Shown here: positions 1-5,184 of the stretch, in pieces | Layout: every line of letters begins with the position of its first letter | Position numbering within the stretch: the stretch's first letter is position 1 | Assembly (NCBI GenBank): GCA_964474895.1 | Contig: CAYYUK010000014.1 | Span: 1-9,601 of the forward strand | Direction: 5' to 3' | Length of the DNA: 9,601 bases | From: CAYFNK01 sp964474895 | GTDB lineage: Archaea > Nanobdellota > Nanobdellia > SCGC-AAA011-G17 > PNOQ01 | Notes under the pieces: model-generated | Seen by the model: the letters and a program-made list of their open reading frames with translations, nothing else | Databases searched by the model: none | What the model was told of the DNA's origin: nothing | Position numbers and translations under genes: made by a program

Positions 1-452
1 ACCTTTTGCTTTCCTCTTTCTGGTTTTTTCTTCTTTTTTAGAACTTTTTTCTTAATTACTTTCTTTACAGGTTTTTTCTTAACTACCTGTTTCTTGGCTA
101 TTTTTAGTTTATTTTCTTTGATTTGTGTCCAAATAGGATACTCTGTCTTTGTGTAAGGCGATGCTTTCCAAAGTTTTACTATTTTTCCTTCTCTGATATC
201 TATTCTAACTAAAGTTGAATATATTGTATTTTGAATGTAATTACCTTCTTTTAGAACAAATTGGATGTCATAGCTACCACTTGACCAGTTTCCAGTGAAT
301 TGGTGCATGAATCTCTTAAATTCTGCAGGACTCTCACAGTTTACTTTTCTTACTGTTATGAACTTATTTTTGTGATATGGAGCCTTATATGTCTCTCTTA
401 TCTTGAGTACTAACATTGGCTTTGAGAAGTTAATTTTTATTTCTTCATCCAT
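1..452 (-). CDS. Hypothetical protein with Lys-rich C-terminal tail (partial, runs off left edge)
   Basis: This frame is open from an ATG at 452 down to base 1 with no stop, giving at least 150 residues; the C-terminus lies outside the window. I do not recognise the family. Residues 1 to about 110 look like a compact globular domain with alternating beta-like stretches and several aromatics (for example GNWSSGSYDIQF near 54-65). From about residue 115 the chain becomes almost purely basic, with repeated KKK runs separated by Val, Pro or Ile, as in nucleic-acid-binding tails. There is no signal peptide or membrane segment. The start is supported by a TATA-like box at 475-483, about 27 nt upstream, the same geometry as the other genes here. 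A role in binding RNA or DNA is only an inference from the tail. Confidence 0.8.
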   Translation of the reverse strand, partial: MDEEIKINFSKPMLVLKIRETYKAPYHKNKFITVRKVNCESPAEFKRFMHQFTGNWSSGSYDIQFVLKEGNYIQNTIYSTLVRIDIREGKIVKLWKASPYTKTEYPIWTQIKENKLKIAKKQVVKKKPVKKVIKKKVLKKKKKPERGKQK

Positions 453-474
453 TTTGAGTAGATATTCAGTGTAG

Positions 475-483
475 TATATATAA
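475..483 (-). promoter_or_regulatory. TATA box for the left-edge gene
   Basis: On the minus strand the sequence TTATATATA is centred about 27 nt upstream of the ATG at 452, which fits a leaderless or near-leaderless archaeal promoter. A second TATA-like element, ATTTATATATT at about 492-502, is roughly 45 nt from the start and is a weaker candidate. Confidence 0.5.
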
Positions 484-569
484 TTGAGAGAATATATAAA
501 TGTTTCGTGGAAATTGAGTGGTTTTTGGGTTATTTTAGATTAACTTTAAAGTAGTAATTTAAAGAAATG

Positions 570-578
570 TTTATAAAT
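570..578 (+). promoter_or_regulatory. TATA box for the 607-963 gene
   Basis: TTTATAAAT is preceded by a purine-rich AAAGAAATG resembling a BRE. Its centre is about 32 nt from the ATG at 607, a little further than the 24-28 nt seen for most genes here, so a 5' leader of only a few nucleotides is expected. Confidence 0.55.
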
Positions 579-606
579 AGAAATAATTTACAGATACTGG
601 GTTAAA

Positions 607-963
607 ATGGGGTTAAAAAAACTATTTAAGGGAAAAGAGGATATAATCAGTCTTGAAAGTGTTAGGGGTGTGTTGTCTGGATTGGGTGTTGATTTAGCTG
701 AATTGGATTTGCCCAACTTAGAGTTCACTAGTTCAGATGTTCATAGTCTCCAAAGATATGAAGCATATTTTCTGAATTTCGGGGTTAATATTATTCCATC
801 GGAGTATGGAAGAAATCCTGAGATAAGAGTTAGGGGAATATATGAATCATTTCCTCGTTGTACTCACAAGGTAGATGGTGTATGGGCACCTGGGACAGCA
901 AGTCAAACAAAAGTGGATTATACTAAGAAGTTAGTTTCCCAGGAAACAGCTGAAGTTAGTTAA
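607..963 (+). CDS. Hypothetical protein, 118 aa
   Basis: Complete small gene with an ATG start, a TATA-like box upstream and a normal stop. I do not recognise the product. It starts with a short basic stretch (MGLKKLFKGKED) followed by a probable helix around residues 15-35 and a mixed, soluble-looking remainder with a single Cys near residue 85. There is no signal peptide, membrane segment or obvious catalytic motif. Its last 33 nt overlap the 3' end of the convergent rnp3 gene, a compactness also seen elsewhere in this window. The promoter and coding-like composition support a real gene; the function is unknown. Confidence 0.7.
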   Translation: MGLKKLFKGKEDIISLESVRGVLSGLGVDLAELDLPNLEFTSSDVHSLQRYEAYFLNFGVNIIPSEYGRNPEIRVRGIYESFPRCTHKVDGVWAPGTASQTKVDYTKKLVSQETAEVS

Positions 964-1422
964 ATTTTCATTATTTCTTAATTCATATTTTTCTGTTGCA
1001 AATGTTGAAAATATCATTTTTACTTTGTATTTCTTACATAATTTGACATTTTGAGCCATTCTTGCAAGTATTTTTGGCCTTTCTTTGTCTGAAGCGTTCA
1101 ATATATCCGAGAAATTGAATCCGATTGCTACGTTGTTTTTTTGAGCTATTTTACATAGAACTTGATTTAATCCTGCATTTCTAAAGAACATGTAATCTTT
1201 TCTTCTCCCTCTTTCCGGGCTTAGAAGAATATCTACATTTTTGTTTTCTAAAGCTAGTCTATTTATCTTGTCATCTCCACCTAGAATTATTATTGGTTTT
1301 TTTGCGTTTTGAATATCTTTTCTTAGTTTATTTGTTGTGGTTCTTATGATGTTTATCTTTTCAGTTTCTATTTTAAGTTTCTTTTCTATTTCTTTATCCT
1401 GAATTAGAGTTAGTTGTTTCAT
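931..1422 (-). CDS. rnp3: Ribonuclease P protein component 3 (Rpp30/Rnp3 family)
   Basis: Archaeal RNase P protein subunit of the Rpp30 family, which helps the catalytic RNA remove 5' leaders from pre-tRNAs. The core from residue 75 to 143 carries the family pattern: AGLNQVLCKIAQKNNVAIGF at 83-102, then a conserved-looking helix with ILARMAQNVKLCKKY (118-132) and a hydrophobic strand ending in STFAT. The C-terminal LRNNENLTNF matches the usual LRSPxDL-type end. At 163 aa it is shorter than typical members (about 200 or more), mainly at the N-terminus, as in many reduced archaeal proteomes. The start at 1422 is supported by a TATA-like CCTTTAATAG about 27 nt upstream. It is divergent from the HIT gene and overlaps the 3' end of the 607-963 gene by 33 nt. 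Confidence 0.85.
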   Translation of the reverse strand: MKQLTLIQDKEIEKKLKIETEKINIIRTTTNKLRKDIQNAKKPIIILGGDDKINRLALENKNVDILLSPERGRRKDYMFFRNAGLNQVLCKIAQKNNVAIGFNFSDILNASDKERPKILARMAQNVKLCKKYKVKMIFSTFATEKYELRNNENLTNFSCFLGN

Positions 1423-1443
1423 TGAATAAATTATTATTTTAGA

Positions 1444-1453
1444 CTATTAAAGG
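1444..1453 (-). promoter_or_regulatory. TATA box for rnp3
   Basis: Minus-strand CCTTTAATAG is centred about 27 nt upstream of the rnp3 ATG. It sits back to back with the plus-strand HIT-gene box inside the 73-nt divergent spacer. Confidence 0.5.
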
Positions 1454-1465
1454 TTTTTGTGAAAG

Positions 1466-1474
1466 TTTAAATAT
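1466..1474 (+). promoter_or_regulatory. TATA box for the HIT-family gene
   Basis: TTTAAATAT, preceded by a BRE-like GAAAG, is centred about 26 nt upstream of the ATG at 1496. This predicts a leaderless transcript. Confidence 0.6.
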
Positions 1475-1495
1475 TTTGTCCGTTCACCCAATTTC

Positions 1496-2131
1496 ATGGA
1501 AAATAAGTATTGTTGTAGACTGGCAACCGCTATTGGGCAAGATCGACTGCTTTGTGAGACAAGTAACTTTTTTGTTATACCTACACTTGGTTCAATGGGT
1601 ATAGAAGGTTATCTTTTGATTATCCCTAAAGAACACCATCATGCAATGGGAATGATTCCAGAAAATCATCTTCCCGAACTGAACAATTTAATTTCTGATG
1701 TAAAGAAAATTATAAAATCTGTTTATGGTTTACCCACATTACTTTTTGAACATGGACCAAGAGTTGGAAATCTTGATTCGGGTCAATCTGTAGATCATGC
1801 ACATTTACATATCGTTCCAGGTATTGATATTACTGAAAATTGGGCAGTGGATTTAATGATGAGACTTGGAGATGTTGGACAATTTTATAGGGTTGAAAGG
1901 GTGGAAGGACTTGAAAGGGGTGCTGATATGATTAGAAAAGGAACCTCTTATTTGTATGTTGAAAACACTTCTGGAATTAGGTTGTTATCTGAACAAAATT
2001 TTCATAGACCTTCTCAATATTTTAGGACAATGGTTGCAAGTAAAATTGGTTCTTCTGTTTGGGACTGGAGACAACATCCAGATTATAATACTTTAGAGAA
2101 AACTGTTGGAAAATTGAAAGAAAAATTTTAA
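1496..2131 (+). CDS. HIT (histidine triad) family nucleotide-binding protein
   Basis: Soluble protein of the histidine triad superfamily, whose members hydrolyse or transfer nucleotidyl groups (Ap4A, adenylated amines, nucleotide sugars). The triad is HAHLHIV with His101, His103 and His105; His103 is the expected nucleotide-accepting residue by position. Upstream, GYLLIIPKEHHHAMG (38-52) matches the HIT strand that precedes the helix. At 211 aa it is longer than single-domain HIT proteins. The extra C-terminal part (about 130-211) contains PSQYFRTMVA and VWDWR, a type of extension seen in larger HIT/GalT-like or Ap4A-hydrolase-like proteins, so the substrate cannot be assigned. Two adjacent Cys near the start and Cys20 could bind a metal. 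Leaderless start at 1496. The stop shares a TTAA with the convergent gene at 2128. Confidence 0.85.
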   Translation: MENKYCCRLATAIGQDRLLCETSNFFVIPTLGSMGIEGYLLIIPKEHHHAMGMIPENHLPELNNLISDVKKIIKSVYGLPTLLFEHGPRVGNLDSGQSVDHAHLHIVPGIDITENWAVDLMMRLGDVGQFYRVERVEGLERGADMIRKGTSYLYVENTSGIRLLSEQNFHRPSQYFRTMVASKIGSSVWDWRQHPDYNTLEKTVGKLKEKF

Positions 2132-2610
2132 ATTGATTTTATTTGTTTAACAATATTTCTTAGGTTATATCCTTTTGTTGTGTCTACTACTAATAAATTA
2201 TGTTTTTTGAATTGTGACTCTGTTAAACACATTTGAAAGATCTCTGCCTGCAAGTTCATTATTATCTTTTCTTTTGAATATTTTCTCTTTTTTAGTCTTT
2301 TTGAAAGCACATTTAAGTTTGTCTTTGTAACTATGCATAGATCTACGTATTTTTTTGGTAAATAGTGGCTTAGGTGTGAATCAAGTACCAAGTCCTTTTT
2401 TGATTTTTTAATTAGCCCTATTAAAAATTTGTTTAGTGTTTTTGTATCAACTACATAACAGCTTCTTTTTTTGTCATAAGACTCATGTAGTTTATATTTT
2501 TTTACTAAATTATGTATATCTATATATTTGTAGTTTAAGGATTTTGCCAGCTTTTTTGATAATGTTGTTTTTCCAGTTCCAACAGACCCTGTAACACAGA
2601 TTGTTTTCAT
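2128..2610 (-). CDS. Fap7/AK6-like adenylate kinase-type NTPase
   Basis: Small P-loop NTPase of the archaeal/eukaryotic AK6 (hCINAP/Fap7) family. In characterised members it has adenylate kinase/ATPase activity and helps small ribosomal subunit maturation through ribosomal protein uS11. The Walker A motif is GSVGTGKT (residues 8-15). The family signature DSHLSHYLP at 77-85 corresponds to the usual DGHLxHLLP. The LID-like segment LSKRLKKRKYSKEKI with a following NLQAEIF (119-125) also fits this family rather than canonical Adk. Length 160 aa is close to normal (about 170-180). The gene is tail-to-tail with the HIT gene, sharing a TTAA double stop, and head-to-head with the Cys-cluster gene at 2665, with which it appears to share one TATA box. 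Confidence 0.88.
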   Translation of the reverse strand: MKTICVTGSVGTGKTTLSKKLAKSLNYKYIDIHNLVKKYKLHESYDKKRSCYVVDTKTLNKFLIGLIKKSKKDLVLDSHLSHYLPKKYVDLCIVTKTNLNVLSKRLKKRKYSKEKIIMNLQAEIFQMCLTESQFKKHNLLVVDTTKGYNLRNIVKQIKSI

Positions 2611-2633
2611 AGTTATTTTAATGAAAAGATAGG

Positions 2634-2642
2634 TTTTTAAAT
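2634..2642. promoter_or_regulatory. Shared bidirectional TATA box (Fap7-like gene / 2665 gene)
   Basis: The 54-nt space between the divergent starts at 2610 (-) and 2665 (+) has one clear TATA-like element, TTTTTAAAT, whose core TTTAAA is a perfect palindrome. Its centre is about 28 nt from the minus-strand ATG and about 26 nt from the plus-strand ATG, so it is correctly placed for leaderless transcription in both directions. No second box is evident. Confidence 0.55.
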
Positions 2643-2664
2643 GTTTAGGAGTTCACTGAATAAA

Positions 2665-2976
2665 ATGTCATTACAAAGAGCGGCAAAAGCGTGTGCTTGT
2701 TGTTGTGATTATCAAGCAGTTGCTTCTGGAATTTTAGGGAAAGAAGAAAAAGGACTTAATTCTCTTGATCATTTGAAAGTTCTTGAGTTAAGAGATAATT
2801 CTTGTTATGAAGCAATGCGGGCTTTAGAAAGAGAACTTGATGATGCAGAAACAATTGGTGATATAAAACCATTAAGAGATTTACTCACAATGTGTCTTGA
2901 CTGTGATTATTCGGGTCCAATTATCTCAACTTATTTGAAGGATAAATGGGAGTCCGATCAACAACAGTCCCAATAA
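2665..2976 (+). CDS. Hypothetical Cys-cluster protein, 103 aa
   Basis: Small soluble protein that I do not recognise. An in-frame ATG at 2641 would add eight residues, but it overlaps the TATA box at 2634-2642. The ATG at 2665 is about 26 nt downstream of that box, as for other genes here, so I prefer it. The N-terminus has a tight cysteine cluster, CACCCDY (Cys10, 12, 13, 14), and further Cys at 47, 77 and 80, the last two as CLDC. Most of the rest is predicted helical and acidic. The cysteines could bind zinc or an iron-sulfur cluster, but this is inference and the pattern matches no standard ferredoxin or zinc-ribbon spacing. It is divergent from the Fap7-like gene and convergent with dedA, 12 nt away. 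Confidence 0.7.
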   Translation: MSLQRAAKACACCCDYQAVASGILGKEEKGLNSLDHLKVLELRDNSCYEAMRALERELDDAETIGDIKPLRDLLTMCLDCDYSGPIISTYLKDKWESDQQQSQ

Positions 2977-2983
2977 ATTTTTT
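2967..2983 (+). repeat. 17-bp direct repeat, copy 1 (3' side of dedA)
   Basis: GTCCCAATAAATTTTTT occurs here across the stop codon of the Cys-cluster gene and again at 3621-3637, inside the 3' end of pyrH. The two copies bracket the dedA gene in the same orientation. Confidence 0.7.
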
Positions 2984-2984
2984 T
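2978..2984 (+). terminator. Possible T-tract terminator after the 2665-2976 gene
   Basis: A run of seven T begins 2 nt after the stop codon. Archaeal RNA polymerase can terminate at such tracts without a hairpin. A short GTCC/GGAC inverted pair flanks it, but four base pairs with an A+T loop is weak. Confidence 0.35.
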
Positions 2985-2988
2985 GGAC

Positions 2989-3606
2989 TTAGGGTAATGC
3001 AAGGTTTTCATTTATTTTTAAGTTTTTTTCATTTAGATAAGTAGAAATTTTTCTCTTGAAAAAATAAATTAGAATAACCAATAAAATGAGTAAAATAAGA
3101 GTAATATATCCTTTGTATATCAAAAAATTAAGTCCAAAGAAATAACCCAATCCCATCCAAAATAGTGCCCAAATTGTAATCCCAATAGTTGAGTAAACCA
3201 AAAAAACAAGATGTGGCATTTTTATCATTCCTGCAGGCAAAGAAACAATAGATCTTACAACAGGAAAACAGCGAAATATACAAACCCAGTATGCACCCTC
3301 TTTTTTAAATTTCTCAGATATTTTGAATAATGTATCTTTATTAGTTAATTTAGAAAAATATTTTATTCTTAACAACCAATTATAACCAAAAAGTCTCCCC
3401 AATAAATATAATATGTATGTTCCAATTAAATTACCCAGAACTACTACTATTAATACAAATAAAAAGCTTTTATCTGTAGTAAAAGATAAAATACCTGCCA
3501 AGAATAAAGATAATTCACTCGGGAAAAAACTTGCAAACCCATTTATGAATAATAGTAAGAATAATGCAATTAAACCATAATTAGATATTAAGCTTGTTAC
3601 GTCCAT
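2989..3606 (-). CDS. DedA/VTT-domain membrane protein
   Basis: Integral membrane protein of the DedA (VTT/SNARE-associated) family; characterised members include lipid-carrier or phospholipid translocases and scramblases. Motifs in order are FFPSELSLFLAG (residues 27-38), GNLIGTYILYLLGRLFG (58-74), and FRCFPVVRSIVSLPAGMIKM (111-130) with the family Arg112, Pro115 and Arg118. Hydrophobic segments lie at about 8-26, 32-72, 136-160 and 163-183. An acidic residue common in the first re-entrant loop appears to be absent (FINGFASFFPSEL). An upstream TTG at 3627 would add seven residues overlapping pyrH; I chose the ATG at 3606, one nucleotide after the pyrH TAA. Expected operon with pyrH, although a TATA-like element lies in the pyrH 3' end. 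Substrate unknown. Confidence 0.88.
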   Translation of the reverse strand: MDVTSLISNYGLIALFLLLFINGFASFFPSELSLFLAGILSFTTDKSFLFVLIVVVLGNLIGTYILYLLGRLFGYNWLLRIKYFSKLTNKDTLFKISEKFKKEGAYWVCIFRCFPVVRSIVSLPAGMIKMPHLVFLVYSTIGITIWALFWMGLGYFFGLNFLIYKGYITLILLILLVILIYFFKRKISTYLNEKNLKINENLALP

Positions 3607-3607
3607 T

Positions 3608-4273
3608 TTAGCTAATGGTGGTCCCAATAAATTTTTTGTTTGAAAGAACTTTTTTCAGATTTACTAAACTAGGTCCTATTATGTAAGTTTTTATTTTCTT
3701 TCTTGCTATTAGTTTTGCTGCAAACTGATCTAGAACAAAATGTTGTCCTGCTTGGAATTTTATTTTATTTATCATTTTTAGAAAGTCTTTGAAAGAAATT
3801 TTTTTAATTAATTTAGCGCTTTTGTTTGTTTTTGGATTTTTATCGTATAACCCTTTAACGTTTGTCATATTGATTAGATACTCTGCTTTTATTTTTTTGG
3901 CCACTTGTGCTGCATTTCCATCTGTAGTACAGCTTTTTTTGTAACCAAGGGCCCCACAAACTACAATATTTTTGCTTTTTAGTTCTTTTTTTACTTCTGT
4001 TAATCTAATTGGTATTGGTTCTTTTTTATTGAATATTCCATTTACTAATCTAGCATTTAATCTCGTAGCTGTTATCCCCAATCTTGAATTTGTAGTGTTG
4101 TCAAACTTCTTTTTCATGTATTTTCTTGCTGTAGAGCCGCCACCAACAACAATTACAACTTTATTTCTCTTTGAGAAGTTTGTAATTAGTTTTTTGAAAT
4201 TTTTTAGGTAAGAATAATTAACTTTGTCCGGAACTACAATCGAACCACCAAGACTTATCACAACTTTTTTCAT
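3608..4273 (-). CDS. pyrH: Archaeal-type UMP kinase
   Basis: Uridylate kinase of the amino acid kinase fold (not P-loop), phosphorylating UMP to UDP for pyrimidine nucleotide supply; characterised homologues are hexamers. The N-terminal SLGGSIVVP (7-15) and VVGGGSTARKYM (42-53) are the phosphate-binding loops. TTDGNAAQVAKK (116-127) and LINMTNVKGLYDKNP (133-147) are the kinase signatures, and FQAGQHFVLDQFAAKLIARK (173-192) followed by IGTTIS at the end matches archaeal PyrH. Length 221 aa is normal for archaeal enzymes (about 225). I rejected isopentenyl phosphate kinase because its HGGGxxGH-type motif is absent. The start is supported by a TTTAAA box about 27 nt upstream. First gene of the pyrH-dedA unit. 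Confidence 0.92.
   Translation of the reverse strand: MKKVVISLGGSIVVPDKVNYSYLKNFKKLITNFSKRNKVVIVVGGGSTARKYMKKKFDNTTNSRLGITATRLNARLVNGIFNKKEPIPIRLTEVKKELKSKNIVVCGALGYKKSCTTDGNAAQVAKKIKAEYLINMTNVKGLYDKNPKTNKSAKLIKKISFKDFLKMINKIKFQAGQHFVLDQFAAKLIARKKIKTYIIGPSLVNLKKVLSNKKFIGTTIS
3621..3637 (+). repeat. 17-bp direct repeat, copy 2 (5' side of dedA)
   Basis: Identical to 2967-2983. Read on the minus strand it encodes part of the pyrH C-terminus and contains AATTTATTGG, a TATA-like element centred about 24-26 nt upstream of the dedA ATG at 3606. The repeat may therefore also act as a dedA promoter. Confidence 0.65.
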
Positions 4274-4297
4274 AAATTAACTTTGAAATTTAGTATT

Positions 4298-4304
4298 TTT
4301 AAAG
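4298..4304 (-). promoter_or_regulatory. TATA box for pyrH
   Basis: Minus-strand CTTTAAAAATA has its TTTAAA core centred about 27 nt upstream of the pyrH ATG at 4273. It is separate from the box used by the divergent kinase gene. Confidence 0.55.
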
Positions 4305-4325
4305 ATTTTTACCAATTCGTTACAC

Positions 4326-4332
4326 TTTTAAG
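4326..4332 (+). promoter_or_regulatory. TATA box for the UPF0200-like gene
   Basis: CTTTTAAG is centred about 26 nt upstream of the ATG at 4355. It would lie inside the coding region if the upstream TTG at 4283 were used, so it supports the shorter protein. Confidence 0.5.
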
Positions 4333-4354
4333 CTTTTTTACATTACCTTTTTTT

Positions 4355-4930
4355 ATGATAATTGGGGTTACTGGATACTATTGTTCTGGCAAAGAAGAGA
4401 TTGCCAGATTTTTGAAGAGTGAAAAATTTGCTCATTTTTCCTTGTCAGATGAAATTAGGAAAGAGTTGAAAAAGAAAAGGAAGAAAGTTTCTAAGGAAAA
4501 TCAGATTGAATTGGGTAATGATATTAGGGAAAAATTTGGTGCAAGTGAGTTAGCTAAAAGAGTTGTTAGCAAAATTAAACCCGGAAAAGATTATGTAATT
4601 ACATCTATTAGTAATAAAGGGGAAGTTGAAGAGTTGAAGAAATTACCAGACTTTATTTTGGTTAATGTAATCTCTCCACAATCAAATAGATTTGAAAGAA
4701 TGGGTGAAAGAAAAAAAGTTGATGATCCTAAAACTTTTGAAGAATTTGTTAAGAGGGAGAGGGCTGAATTCAGTGAGATAAGTACTAGACAACAATTGCA
4801 TTTAGTTGGAAGAATGGCCGATATAATAATTAATAATAATAAATCTTTTGATGAGTTTCATAGAAAAATAGATAGGATGCTTGCTGATTGGTATCCAAAA
4901 TTCCACCTTGAATCAAGGAATGGAGATTAA
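4355..4930 (+). CDS. UPF0200-like P-loop nucleotide kinase
   Basis: P-loop protein of the nucleotide/dephospho-CoA kinase-like group, closest by eye to archaeal UPF0200 proteins; cellular substrate unknown. The frame opens at a TTG at 4283, but the extra 24 residues are hydrophobic and precede the P-loop. The ATG at 4355 puts the P-loop at the extreme N-terminus and lies about 26 nt after a TATA-like box, giving 191 aa. The Walker A region is TGYYCSGKEE (6-15): the Ser/Thr normally following Lys13 is Glu14. Family-like elements follow: a GEVEELKKLPDFILVNV strand (89-105), RFERMGER (112-119), and a late ADIIINNNKSFDEF (155-168) matching the usual AD-x-x-I-x-N-x-x-S/T pattern. It is not a canonical CoaE, since archaea use an unrelated GTP-dependent enzyme. 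Divergent from pyrH. Confidence 0.75.
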   Translation: MIIGVTGYYCSGKEEIARFLKSEKFAHFSLSDEIRKELKKKRKKVSKENQIELGNDIREKFGASELAKRVVSKIKPGKDYVITSISNKGEVEELKKLPDFILVNVISPQSNRFERMGERKKVDDPKTFEEFVKRERAEFSEISTRQQLHLVGRMADIIINNNKSFDEFHRKIDRMLADWYPKFHLESRNGD

Positions 4931-5064
4931 GAATCTAATTGTACTCCTATTTCATATGTGTTTCCTCTTTTGATGTAATTTATACTGTATTTTATGCTGT
5001 TAGAAACGAGTTCTATTTTCTTATCAGAATCTGGTACTTTTTTAAGAAGAAGTAATTTTTTTAA
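4927..5064 (-). pseudogene. Start-less coding-like stretch, possible gene remnant or frameshifted small gene
   Basis: A minus-strand frame of 45 codons with coding-like composition ends in TAA exactly in a TTAA shared with the stop of the UPF0200-like gene, the same tail-to-tail arrangement as at 2128-2131. The readable protein end is VSNSIKYSINYIKRGN (about residues 21-36), followed by YEIGVQLDS. No ATG, GTG or TTG occurs in frame, and the frame is closed upstream by TAA at 5065-5067, next to a run of seven A where an indel could have broken it. A TATA-like TTAAAT at about 5093 would place initiation near 5067. The product is not recognised. Confidence 0.35.
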
Positions 5065-5154
5065 TTATCTACTGTAAACAATCTAGAATTATTTAAGAGT
5101 TGGTTTAATAATTTTTAGGGTTTTGTAAGAAGATCATCTAATAAATGCCCAAAA
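4931..5154. other. Longest gene-poor gap: remnant frame plus A+T-rich spacer
   Basis: About 250 nt separate the UPF0200-like gene from the lpxC-like gene. The left half holds the minus-strand open stretch described separately. The right half, about 5065-5154, is A+T-rich with no tRNA, hairpin-rich RNA or repeat that I can see. The lpxC-like promoter follows at 5155. Confidence 0.5.
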
Positions 5155-5164
5155 CATTATAAAT
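5155..5164 (+). promoter_or_regulatory. TATA box for the lpxC-like gene
   Basis: CATTATAAAT, preceded by a BRE-like CCAAAA, is centred about 25 nt upstream of the ATG at 5185. The box matches the local archaeal pattern, so the gene is apparently transcribed by host machinery and leaderless. Confidence 0.65.
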
Positions 5165-5184
5165 TCTTCCAGATTTCCCACATT

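Noticed and set aside
453..606. tRNA or small RNA in the divergent gap
   Set aside because: The gap is A+T-rich with no GTTCGA-like T-loop, acceptor pairing or GC-rich stem; it is explained by two promoters.
3972..4211. Plus-strand open frame of 79 codons
   Set aside because: It lies wholly antisense inside pyrH, has the composition expected from the reverse complement of Lys-rich coding DNA, and has no promoter.
3608..4273. Isopentenyl phosphate kinase as the identity of the amino acid kinase-fold gene
   Set aside because: The HGGGxxGH-type motif with the catalytic His is missing, while the VVGGGSTARKY and TTDGNAA motifs and the C-terminus match archaeal UMP kinase.
4283..4354. TTG start giving a hydrophobic N-terminal extension (apparent signal peptide) on the UPF0200-like kinase
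   Set aside because: The extension covers the TATA box used by the ATG at 4355 and the P-loop normally sits at the N-terminus in this family.
4931..5184. Riboswitch or structured leader upstream of the lpxC-like gene
   Set aside because: The TATA box is only about 25 nt before the ATG, leaving no transcribed leader, and no stable stem-loops are evident.
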